Positions 21,594 to 31,310 of a stretch of 35,394 nt of DNA are shown here, piece after piece (position 1 is the stretch's first letter; every line of letters starts with the position of its first letter). The notes beneath the pieces were generated by a model that made no database searches, had not been told where the DNA came from, and was given only the letters and a program-made list of their open reading frames with translations. Source of the DNA: Chromera velia (Eukaryota; Sar; Chromeraceae). A program made the position numbers and the translations under genes. Where the stretch lies: assembly GCA_018398765.1 (NCBI GenBank), contig JAHBMJ010000919.1:1-35394 (forward strand). Reading direction: 5' to 3'.

Positions 21594-22259
21594 GAGACAG
21601 TCTCTAATCAGTTTCTAAATAAAGAGACCAGGAGGCTAAAAGGGCAGCCCTTCAAAACAGAGTTGAAAGAGTATGCCACCAGAACAAAGGAATGGAAAAG
21701 GGGGCACGTGAAACATCCTTCCGCTCTTGACATCTCAATGAGTGGCCACAGTCTAGATGAAGGGGGTGTTAGAAGATCGCCGCGTCTAGCAAAGAAGGAA
21801 CGAGCGTCGCAGGAGCCTCCATCCAGGCCTTGTAGTCACAGTAGCAGCAGCAGTAGCCACCAGGTTGACTATTGTGACCCTTCTTTTGCCGATAATCCCT
21901 CTTTGACACCTGCAGACAGGATTGAGGACGAAAGAGGAGGAAAGAGTTTTAATTAAAGGAGCCTAGGGAATCGCTTCAGCAAGTTCAAAAAGACAGCCTT
22001 CAGTCAAATTCAAATGAGATAGAAAAGGCAGAAAGGCAGTCAGAGAATGAACAAACGAAAGGAAAAAAACGAGAAAGATAGAAAGAAAAGGAAGAAAAAA
22101 GAAGGAAAAAGAATGAAAAGAAAGTAAAGGCTTTGGCTGCCGGGTCTAGGGTGGAGAACGGCAGGGTCTGCAGGGACCACGGATGTAATCCAGGAGAGGG
22201 AAGGGGAACGAGATCCGGGACAGACAGCAAGGACGACGCACCTGTATCTGAAACAGGAG

Positions 22260-23380
22260 GGCCTGGGTGCTCACGTGAAAGAGAAAGGATGCGGGTAGAA
22301 GGAAAGGAGTTGAAGAAGCTTGTCCAGAGAGCACACAAGGAGATAGGGCATCTAGGAGGCGTAGCTTTCAGTCAATCGCTTTCAAAGTACATCAAAGGAA
22401 GTCGGTTGAGGGAGGTATGTAGAAAGATGATAGAGGGTTGCAAGAAATATGCTCAGGTAATAGGAGCTCCACACAGGTAGAGAGGATGGACAACAAGATT
22501 GAGGAGAGGGAGACCACTTGAAAGGATTGCAGTTGACTTTCACTTCATTAAAGAGATTCTGATAGTTACCATCATCGATGCACACTGCACGCACTCCTGA
22601 ATTTTTGGTAGAGCCTCTTTGAAAAGTGAATGTTATAGTTTTTAAAGGGGGTTTTAGCGTGGTTTTAGAGGGGTTTTCACCCTTTAGAAGAAGATTTTTT
22701 GCCTATAAATGAATTTTTGGCAGCTTATAACCAAAACGTGAACCAATGGTTCATGAGTGCGTGCAGCGCGCATCGATGAATGCACTCGGTGGTTAGTGGC
22801 GGTGCCAGTAGAGGAAGAAGACGCAGCAATGGTATGGAAGGCAGTGCGGGATCACTGAATTACGCTTTTTGGCTACCCAGTTGGTCTAAGGTCGTGCTTT
22901 AAGACAGATAACGGAAGTCACTCCAAGGGGGTGTTTGATCTGCAGTGCAGAATAAGAGGCAGCAAAAATTGGTAAGGGGTCTTCAGCTCAGGAATATTTC
23001 GTATTGAAGACTAGAGAAAATCAGCCTTCGATGGGTCAGATGTTTTGATTTCAGCAGTGTTTTTTGCCTTATTTGAGCCTTTATGGAAAAGTTTGGCAAG
23101 GGGAGGGCAAAAAAAGGAAAATTTGGTAGGGGTCTTAAAGTTCTGGTACCAAAAATTCCCGAGTGGATGGGCCGCGTGGGTCACCCGCAGTCAATGGGGA
23201 TCCTCGAGAACCGCCATTACATTCTGGACACATAGATCACACTTCTCCGTCTTGAGAGAGACATCCCAAAAGAAAATTGGCAAAATATACTTCCCATGGC
23301 AGTGGCTCTTGTCAACTGCATGCCAGCAGTCAGAGAACCATATTTGTCTGCATATGAAAGGATGACGGGGCCGGGTTTGC
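22260..23380 (+). pseudogene. Integrase, interrupted by a MITE
   Basis: The N-terminal HHCC-like region reads VQRAHKEIGHLGG...VCRKMIEGCKKY at about 22.32-22.46 kb. The last Cys appears replaced by Tyr. The core begins RPLERIAVDFHFIKE with the first catalytic Asp. The 190-bp MITE (22581-22770) follows within VTIID. Beyond it come WLVAVPVEEEDA, KTDNGSHSK (second Asp, about 22905) and, after a roughly 200-bp disrupted stretch, HPQSMGILENRHY (catalytic Glu, about 23195-23230) and YERMTGPG. All three catalytic acidic residues are visible, unlike the integrase of the element at 4924-10855. Frameshifts and the insertion make it inactive. Confidence 0.8.
22573..22778. mobile_element. hAT-like MITE, copy 2 (190 bp) with 8-bp target duplication
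   Basis: The element spans 22581-22770. Its terminal inverted repeats share CTGCACGCACTC with a further TGAA after one mismatch. It is flanked by identical octamers CATCGATG at 22573-22580 and 22771-22778. An 8-bp duplication is the hAT hallmark, but with no transposase the assignment is by structure. Removing the element and one octamer leaves the host integrase frame continuous, so it inserted after this integrase arose. Confidence 0.9.
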
Positions 23381-23455
23381 CTAGTCCCAGCTAGTGTTGA
23401 AGAGAATAGAAGGAGTCATGAGGAGTTCAAGGGAAGGAGGTTTGAGGAGTTAGAG

Positions 23456-24165
23456 ATGGTTCTCTTCCGACATCTTCTCTGTTACTACGGGAAGGTGGAG
23501 GAAGAATGGAAGCCAGGTGAGGTTGTGAAGGTTATTTCCCCGACTCTGTTTCGAATCAGACCTATCAGAGAGAGAAACAGGGGGTATGAGTCCTATGAGG
23601 TGGATCTCTTTGTGATGGCCATTCAACCAATGCCTGAAGAATTGCAGCAAGAGCTGAGAAAACCTGAAGGGGTGTTGGAGAATGAACCTTCGGTAGCAGA
23701 GAAAGAAAAGGAGAAAAGAAAGAGATCAGACGGAAAGAAATTTGTCATATGGAAGGATAAAAAGACGAAGCAGTTATTTTTGGGGGAAGTGAAGGAAGAG
23801 AAGAGAAGGCGAGTGACTGTGCAGCATTACGGGTCGTATACATAATACTATGGGAAAAGAGCGTTCAGAGATCAGCTTTATCGTCCTGCAATAAGGAAAA
23901 AAGGAGAGAGCGCGGCTAGAAGAGCGGTAATGTTTACAAATAATACGAAGAAGTACGGGGCAATGGAGCCAGATCTGTTTGAGATGGAGGGAGAAGACAT
24001 CGTAATTGAAGACGCGGAGGTTGAGAAGAATAAGAGGCTAAGTGAGAATACGATCAGTACTCTTCTCAGAGAGTATATCGAAGAGAAGGAGTTTGCTTTA
24101 TCTACAGAGCTTGAAGACAGAATGTCAGGTTCGCCGAATCCGGCGTCACTTCATTTCTTGATTCC
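23456..24165 (+). pseudogene. Integrase C-terminal and linker region
   Basis: A frame with EEEWKPGEVVKVISPTLFRI resembles the integrase C-terminal domain (G-x-x-V-x-V). It is followed by a KKFVIWKDKK...FLGEVKEE module and, after a stop at 23843-23845, by an acidic linker to about 24165. The module resembles the small beta-rich extensions found between integrase and RT in some copia polyproteins. No catalytic motif is present. Function is inferred from position only. Confidence 0.45.
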
Positions 24166-24204
24166 CTTATCAGTACGTCTTCCTTCTTTTGCTCAGATCA
24201 AGAG

Positions 24205-25366
24205 GTGGGAAGAGTCCTATTGATAGAGACTATGCATCAGAAAGTGAAGTATGAGAGCTTGATACCAGAGATGAGAAAGAAGTGCAACGAAGTGAGAAGA
24301 GCAGAACTAGCCAAGCTGATGAAGTACGACACCTACGACACGGTCAGGAAGGAGAACATCCCCACAGGAGCAACTGTCCTAGACATGCTGGTGATGGATA
24401 CTTTGAAGATGAAAGCAGGAGGAGAGAGAGAGTTTAAGGCAAGAGCAGTAGCAAGAGGAGACCAGGATCCATGCAAGACAGGGTATGGAGACCGCCACAT
24501 GTAGTTGTCCACCTGATTCTGTTCGTTTCGTTTTGCTTGCAGCATTAGCATCCCTAAACTATGGGAAAAACTCAATCGCCTCTGTAGACTGTCAGAACGC
24601 CATCTCCAGGCGAAGCTGAAGTCCCGAGTCCCAGTCTATGTCAGACCGTCTCCCAGTCATCCTGACAGAAAAGCAAGTTTGCTCTGGAGATTGAAGAAGG
24701 CCCTGTATGGTTTGAAGGATACAAGAAGAGCATTTGAAGACCATTTGTGGGAAGTTTTAAGGAAACTAAGTTAGGAGCTCAGTCCGTTGAGTGGGGTGTT
24801 CTAGAAAAAGAAGGGAGAAAAGGTTGTTGGGTTGCTGAGTCAGTACGTTGATGATTTGATTGTCGTTTCATTGGAAGGGGACACACAGGAGATAGTGAAA
24901 GAGATTGTAGAAGAGGTCTATTGTAAGGAGCCGGAGGTGTTGGGTCAGTATGTTGGAAGTGATTATAAGGTCCTTTCAGATGGAAGAATCTGGTGCTCTC
25001 AGAAAGTGTACGTTGAGAGTATTCAAGGAGAACAGAGTAAGCAAGGATCTCAGCCTCTTCCAACAGGGGTGACGAGAGAAGATGATAGGTCGGAGGTGCT
25101 AGATGCAGAGGGACACAGACGGTACAGACAGTTGTTGGGGGAGTTATCCTATGCAGCGCACAGCACCAGACCGGATCTCAAGTTTGCATCCGCATGGCTG
25201 AGTCAATTTAACCAAAAGCCAACCGTCAGAGTATGGAGACTTCTGAACAGAGCCATCAAATACGGACAGGCGACTTCGGATCGAGGGATCATGCTGGACC
25301 CTCTCAAGTTACATGAGAGAATGAAAGTGGTTCGTATTGCGATGCAGCAGGGGGAAGCGAATTGAA
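24205..25366 (+). pseudogene. Copia-type reverse transcriptase
   Basis: The RT begins with RAELAKLMKYDTYDTV...EFKARAVARGDQD, the RVT_2 opening (ending K-A-R-x-V-A-R-G). After stops at about 24502 and a frame break around VDCQNAI (first catalytic Asp, about 24580), the frame resumes with VYVRPS, LKKALYGLKDTRRAFEDHL and LSQYVDDLIVVS. The catalytic YVDD is intact at about 24840-24855. The connection segment YRQLLGELSYAAHSTRPDLKFASAWLSQF is highly typical. Two further in-frame stops fall at about 24772 and 24802. The enzyme would copy element RNA into DNA. Confidence 0.88.
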
Positions 25367-25397
25367 TCTATACCCATAGACAGGCTGGGTACTTACC

Positions 25398-25926
25398 ATG
25401 AATGGAAGACCGATCGCTTGGAAGAGTCAAAAACAGAAGAGATGTGTAAGGAGCATCAATCGGGCAGAACTCTGTGCACTGGAAGATGCGCTTAACTACG
25501 CATTGGTGACAATGAGATTCATTTGGGAGATCTGGAAGGACTCACATTGCACAATTCGAACGGATTCAGATGGGGTGTGCAAGATGCTCAAATCCAGAAA
25601 CCCGAAGCCCCAGGAAAAGGACTTGATTGAACAAATAAGAGAGATGCATGGGGGGGAAAGTGTGTGTAGTTCCAGCAATAGCTACAATGGATAGAATGGA
25701 AGAAGGGAAGATCAGAGTACAGCATGTGTACAGCCATCAGAACTATGCAGACAGTTTCACAAAGCCAATGGATGTAGATCTGATTGCATCACTTCTTGAG
25801 AAAGACAGACAGGCACGGATAGTCTACACACCCACAGGTCTGTCAAGAGAAAAAAAAGAAAAGAAAGAAGAAGATGATGATGAATGGCTATGTGTGCAGG
25901 TGGATTCGAAGACGCCTAAGATTTAA
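25398..25926 (+). pseudogene. Copia-type RNase H
   Basis: The first frame holds IAWKSQKQKRCVRSINRAELCALEDAL, equivalent to W-x-S-x-K-Q...S-x-x-E-x-E, and TIRTDSDGVCKML with the DSD-type catalytic Asp. A frameshift at about 25650 leads to IQHVYSHQNYADSFTKPMD, the terminal AD-x-x-TKP motif. The frame stops at 25924-25926. In a working element it degrades the RNA of the RNA-DNA hybrid. Confidence 0.85.
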
Positions 25927-26060
25927 GACAGGAGCGCAAGGAGAGAAGGACTGAGGGACAGACAAGGGGTTAACTACAAAGCGATTGCAAAAGGGATCAA
26001 AGTCAAGGAAGAGGGAGAAAGCTTGATGGCTGATCGATTTGGTGAAAAGGGAAGGAATGG

Positions 26061-26297
26061 ATGGAGAAAAGGGGTGTAGGTGAAAAAGGGAAGGTAAAGG
26101 AGAAAGCATTTTACAGAGATGAGAAAAGCAGAACTGATAACAGGAGATCAAAGGGAGAAAAGCTACCTAAGAACGGAGCAAAGGCAACATGCTTAGTCTG
26201 TTGGGGGGCAGATCATTCCACGTCCATATGTTCGCCTACATCAACGCTCCAGACGTTTAAAGGAAACAACTCAAACGGACTCCGAGATCAAATGTAG
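26061..26297 (+). CDS. Small frame with a CCHC zinc knuckle, downstream of RNase H
   Basis: A 78-codon frame, Lys/Arg-rich at the N-terminus, contains CLVCWGADHSTSIC (about 26190-26230), an exact CX2CX4HX4C zinc knuckle of the retroelement nucleocapsid type. It ends with TAG at 26295-26297. It lies about 135 bases after the RNase H stop of the copia-type remnant and on the same strand. It may be a relocated nucleocapsid module of that element, the edge of another inserted element, or a chance remnant. The sequence alone does not decide. Confidence 0.5.
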   Translation: MEKRGVGEKGKVKEKAFYRDEKSRTDNRRSKGEKLPKNGAKATCLVCWGADHSTSICSPTSTLQTFKGNNSNGLRDQM

Positions 26298-26610
26298 TCA
26301 GAAAAGCACTTCAAATCAAAGTAAGATGACAAAAGAGAACGGAAGACACAAGACAGTACATGACATTGTGCGTGAATGATCGTGAATGGGAATGATGAAT
26401 AAATGTGTAAAAGTGGGTTCGCTCCGCGAAAAAAGAAAAAGGATACGATTGATAAGGTGTCAAAAGTCAGAGAGAAGAGGCGCGTGCAGAATTATACCAG
26501 TCTAAATCGATTCGCGTACACCGTTGAGCGAATTGTACGGGTCAGCAACACATGCATGAAGCGTTGCATGCGGGAAATTGCAACATACACGTAAACATGC
26601 ATACAGAGAG
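26298..26610. other. 3' flank of the copia-type remnant
   Basis: No gene, LTR or polypurine tract identified. Confidence 0.4.
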
Positions 26611-26744
26611 ACATGCTCTTTACTTTTCTGTCCACTCGCACTCAGTCTCTTTCAGTACTGCATTCTGAGGACAGAAAAGTAAAGCCTCAGAATGCAGTAC
26701 TGAAAGAGACTGAGTGCGAGTGGACAGAAAAGCAAAGAGCATGT
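26611..26744. repeat. Near-perfect inverted repeat: 60-bp arms, 14-bp loop
   Basis: The left arm 26611-26670 and right arm 26685-26744 are reverse complements with one mismatch. The 14-base loop (ACAGAAAAGTAAAG), with the two preceding G, is itself an exact 16-base reverse complement of an internal part of the left arm (CTTTACTTTTCTGTCC). Two alternative foldings therefore exist. No coding potential. Confidence 0.95.
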
Positions 26745-29224
26745 CATATACGGGACATACAGACAAATGTATTATATGAAATACGACAGATACGTACAGA
26801 CATAGCAGACGTGCATGTGAGCAATCGATCGACCGATCGACCAAAAATTAGAAATACAGATAGAGAGAGTGTATCGAGGTCCGGACTAGAGAGATCTATG
26901 AACTCGAGACCATTTCCGGAAGACCAGACTTACGAGTATATGTACAAGCGTGGATCTCTAAGCTTAGGTGAGCTAAGGATTCATCAGTATTCTTCTAGGG
27001 GTTCTATGGGAAGGAGGGGAGAGCTTGAAGGAGGAGGGAGTTTGTACTGTAGGCTATGAAGCAAAAACACCGAATTTTCATATCTTTAAACAATAAGCAG
27101 GCTCAGTTAAACCTGCAACAGCATGCATGGCCAGAGAAAGCACTTAATTTCCTAACTGGGGAAGCTGTCTGAAAACACAACGGGAAGGCCTCGTGTGTTC
27201 CTGTGTAAGTGTGTCGAAAATTCACCCCCCAGGTCTCCCCCAGGTGTCTTTGAGTCTTTTTGTTGTTCGACGCGTTGTTCTTCTCTCCGGTACACGGTTA
27301 TGAAGTTTGTGAGATATTACTCTACTTTGATTCTTCCATTTTTAGGTAAAACAAATCTTCTCGAAGGTGTGTGAGTGATTCAAGTACGAGCTTGAGCTGT
27401 TGCAACCTGAAAAAAAGTATGAAGCAACAGGTCTTCTTCTTTTCATGTCATTTATAGGGGGGTGATATCGGGGGGGGGGGTCCTGGTCCGTGCGGAGCGC
27501 GGTCCAGGCTCGTAGCATACGGTAGACCATTAAATAACATACTAGATAACATAACTTGGTCTCAACGTCGTCTTCCCGCATTGTTTCCCCCCTTTTTTCT
27601 TGCTAACAGGTCAATGTCTAGGTCAACATCAATATCTGGTAGTATCTGGATGCTGAAAAAGATACTGAGAGAGGAATAGAGAGGAGAGCGGAGCAATTAA
27701 GTGCTATTGAATGCCTCTTCTACCCGCTTCCACCAGCCAGGAGTTGAAAGCCTAACGTATACTAGAGAAAATCTTGCTGCGTGCTGCACGGCCCGGTAGG
27801 GCCATGCCGTGCGGCAGCCTTTTTTCGCGGCATGGGGGGAGGGCGTGCTGCTGCGCGGCAAAGCCGTGCATTACCNNNNNNNNNNNNNNNNNNNCCCATG
27901 CTAAAGACATTTCACCCCCCTATTATTGTTTGAAGCCTCCGTCTCTCAAGCACTGTAAAGTCTGTTGCTTACTTTTAGTGAGCTTCTACTTCCGTGCTTG
28001 GCACTCAAAGTAGCCAGAAGAATAGGTAGGTTATCCAAGGAGTGAATAAAACTTCCAGAATAGTGCTGCTGCCTGTCCGATTCCCAATCATCCTATGAAT
28101 TTCACAAGCAAGAGGCGGAAGTCCAAACTTTCTGTGAATTACAAGCTTTGAAGCTTCAGCTAGAGAGAAGTGAACTGTTGGAACGAGTGTTCAATGAAAT
28201 CTATACTTCTTCAACCTTGCTAGCTTGCTGATAATGTACAAACTAAGTTACCGATTTGTATGAATCAATGGTGTCCATTCCGACATCTTATAGTTATGTA
28301 TCTTACTGTGTGTAAAATTTTAACGTGACGTGCATGACGATTAAAAATGTTTGATTGGCGCGCGCGACTCATATAAAACTTACTACTACGAAAGCGCGGC
28401 GGCGGAACATGGTGTCGGCACACGGGCTCACTCAGTCACGGCGTATACGAAGGCTCAGAGGGCGGCGCCATAGGGTAGGGCTCCACATTGAGTCCACAAA
28501 CCACTTGTTTGATTGTGTTTATAATCCAAATACTAATTAGAACAATATTGGGGCAGAAGGCCAATCCTTTAGACATTAATCTTATTCTATCTTATTAAGA
28601 AACGTGTGATTTTTTATATTTTTTTAGTAATTGTTGTCATGCATATTTTCAGTCATTTTTCATTTGCTTAAAGTTGTTTCCACCTTTAATATCGTTTTTA
28701 TGATCTTTTTACTAGCTTTTGTAATACCGGTTAACCCGTTTAACTGTTGGTTATGACCAGTACGTTATCATAACTAGAGGGCCAATAACCTATAAGCTAA
28801 CTTGATAACCTACCTTTTTCCCTACCCTGGCTTCCCAGGCTACCCTAGCTTTAACTGTTTCAATCTACTAATTGAATCTAAGCACCAACTTTTTTTGAAT
28901 TCATTCAATTTATAGTATTTTTTCATACTCATATATTTTTTTAAAAAAATATTTTCTACATAATAGTCTAAATGATTGATTGAAGTCACAATGAGGTGGT
29001 TAAAGCCGGTGACCACGCCACCTGGGATTTGGCCAACTCATGTCACTGGCATGCAAGTTCCGTTCACATTTGTCTGCCTAGATTGAGAATTCCAAAGCTG
29101 TGAAAGTAGTGACAGAATATTGCTGAGGATTCCAGTGACTCTGGGAGTGAGAATCGCGTCGAATGCATCATATGATGCCAACTAAAGACTGTGGTGGAAC
29201 ACACGCACTGGCAAGTTATTCACG
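26745..29224. other. Long unassigned region with an assembly gap
   Basis: No gene recognised on either strand. It contains a short GATCGATCGACC palindromic run (about 26824-26840), a G-homopolymer at about 27470, a GC-rich block at 27774-27875 with GCACGGC/GCCGTGC inverted words, 19 Ns (27876-27894), and an AT-rich part (about 28550-28970) with several GGTTAT/ATAACC inverted words. The open frames are short and compositionally unlike the host exons. Confidence 0.55.
27876..27894. other. Assembly gap (19 N)
   Basis: A run of N between GC-rich sequence and AT-richer sequence. The true gap length is unknown. Confidence 1.
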
Positions 29225-29634
29225 TCACGTGATGGAGGCCTTTGAGATAAGATCAGAAATCGACCTCCTAAAGTTTTGCATATCCTTGCGCAGTCCTTTT
29301 CCAGGATCCGTGAAGACCTCCCCTAGGGGTGGGAGGGGGTCTTCAAACTTCAACCACTCTTCGACAGGCTGCTGCAGCTCCTCGTCTGTCAACTCACAGT
29401 ACTGCAGAAAAACACAATCAACGATTGACGCTTCTGTGTTTGGGCACGTAACCGTCGATCACGAAGAAGACCGGAAATATCCTTCTTATGTGCCCTCATG
29501 TGACCGCGCAAACAGCTATAAAAGGGTGGGCACGCAAGAAGGAGAGGTGGAGGGGGCAGGCAGGGCGACAGACCAAACAAACCAAGCAAACATTGTCCGC
29601 AAGAGCACGGGCATTTATCACCCCCCCCCTCCCG

Positions 29635-29668
<34 letters not shown>

Positions 29669-29669
29669 T

Positions 29670-29700
<31 letters not shown>

Positions 29701-31257
29701 CACGCGCATAGAGAAAGAAAGAGAGAGAGACACACCTGCAACTGTGCCCTCAGTTTATCTTCATCCATCAAACCCTCAGGTCCGATGAACACCACCTCAT
29801 TCACAGGGCTCATCATCATACCCTCTTCGTCCTCTTCCCCCTCCTGTCCAACACGCTCCTCTCTTTCACCAGCCAGGCTTTCCCTCTCACCCCCCTCCCC
29901 GTCCAGACCCCCAACCTCACTCTCCCTCTCCCCCCCCTCTTGCGAGGCATCCTCCACCCCATTCCACTCCCCCCCATCCTCCAACACCAGCGTCTCTGCC
30001 ACAGAGCTCCACAGGACGATTCTCTGACTCCGCGTGGCAATCCACACAAACCCCTTCGACCGCAGCACGGGGTCCATCGCCCCCGTGCCTGCGAGGAGAA
30101 ACATCTGCAGCCTCTTCGGGTGCAAAGGGCGGCAGGATCTGCACAGACAGACAGAGAGACAGAGAGACAGAGAGGTGTCAGAAGAGAAGAGAAGAGAAGA
30201 GAACAGAAGAGAGAAAAGTGAAGATGTCTGAGAAAGAATGCGGTGGCTAGAGGGACCTTCGCGGAGGCCGAAAGGAACACGGGAGAGAATAAGAGAGGAC
30301 TTCAGAGGTCGCAAGAGGCTCGGGACGTACAGGGGCACGTTTTCAAGAGCATCAGCACTTATGCAAAGTTGATGAGTTGGCATGCCGGCCAGCCTGTCAA
30401 ACCACTATGACATTTACGAAGGGAAACGGGGGGCGATTCACAGAAGGGGAAGCGGCAGAGAATGTCTCAGGAAAACACACATGAATCCTCTTGAGCCTCT
30501 TTCTAGTGCGATGGAAGAAGAAGATCCAAATCCCAGGTCATGACTTGCCTCCAGACAAAACTCGTGAACTGCTTTGCCTTTCCCTCCCCCTCCTCATGAC
30601 GGTGCTCATGCCTGTTATCATGTTGGTGGCGGTGCGAGTGCCCCTCATCTCTCCCGTCTCCCCTCTTCTTCCCTTCGTCTTCACCCTCGCCATCCCGCAG
30701 CAACGCCTGGATCCATCTGTGGGTGTGGACCGAGAGACAGACACGGAGAAAGACAAGGGACGAGGACAAGGAGTCTCTCTCTGTCTCACATGCACAGAGG
30801 GAGACGGGCAAAAATGGAAGAGTTGTTCCGCCTCATTCTTAGTCTTTTCAGAGCAAGGAATGGAAGGGACGTAGATCTGTTCGAAGAAGGACTCGCTTTT
30901 CAATGCTACGTCTGAGCACTCAATCTTTCAGTCTCGAAACCTGTACGTCTGTCTGTCTGCGTACATACCGTGAAGGAAGGAAGAACGCTGCTTGCCAAGA
31001 AAGAGAAAAGCCCCCCAGACCCCTTCACACAACACACCCTCCCACCGACCCAGCTGATTCTTCTGTCTTGAGAGGGTCGAAGTTCCCTGTGTCTAACAAC
31101 TGCACACACACTCTTCTCACACACACACACACTCACCTACTTGCTCACTAACTCATTCGCTCATTCATTCATTCATTCGTTCGTTCGTTCGTTCGTTCAT
31201 TCATTCATTCATTCACACAGACAGACAGAAGAACAGACAGACAGACAGACAGACAGA

Positions 31258-31310
<53 letters not shown>

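Larger units (their letters stand above)
19448..26297 (+). mobile_element. Decayed Ty1/copia-type element lacking recognisable LTRs
   Basis: Plus-strand coding fragments occur in the order Gag-like with RGG box, protease, integrase, reverse transcriptase, RNase H, then a CCHC knuckle frame. Integrase before RT is the copia order. Frameshifts and stops are frequent, and a 190-bp MITE interrupts the integrase. I compared the flanks (19.22-19.45 kb with 26.3-27.1 kb) and saw no direct repeat, so the LTRs are lost, diverged or outside the inspected limits. The limits given are those of the coding remnants. Confidence 0.85.

Noticed and set aside
22133..22480. An independent host gene encoding a Lys/Glu-rich protein
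   Set aside because: Its C-terminal half is the HHCC-like start of the retroelement integrase in the right order with the downstream core.
19224..27060. LTRs for the second copia-type element
   Set aside because: I compared the left and right flanks by eye and saw no direct repeat; none can be claimed.
27774..27875. Possible structured RNA in the GC-rich block with GCACGGC/GCCGTGC words
   Set aside because: The stem is short, the block abuts an assembly gap, and no RNA family was recognised.
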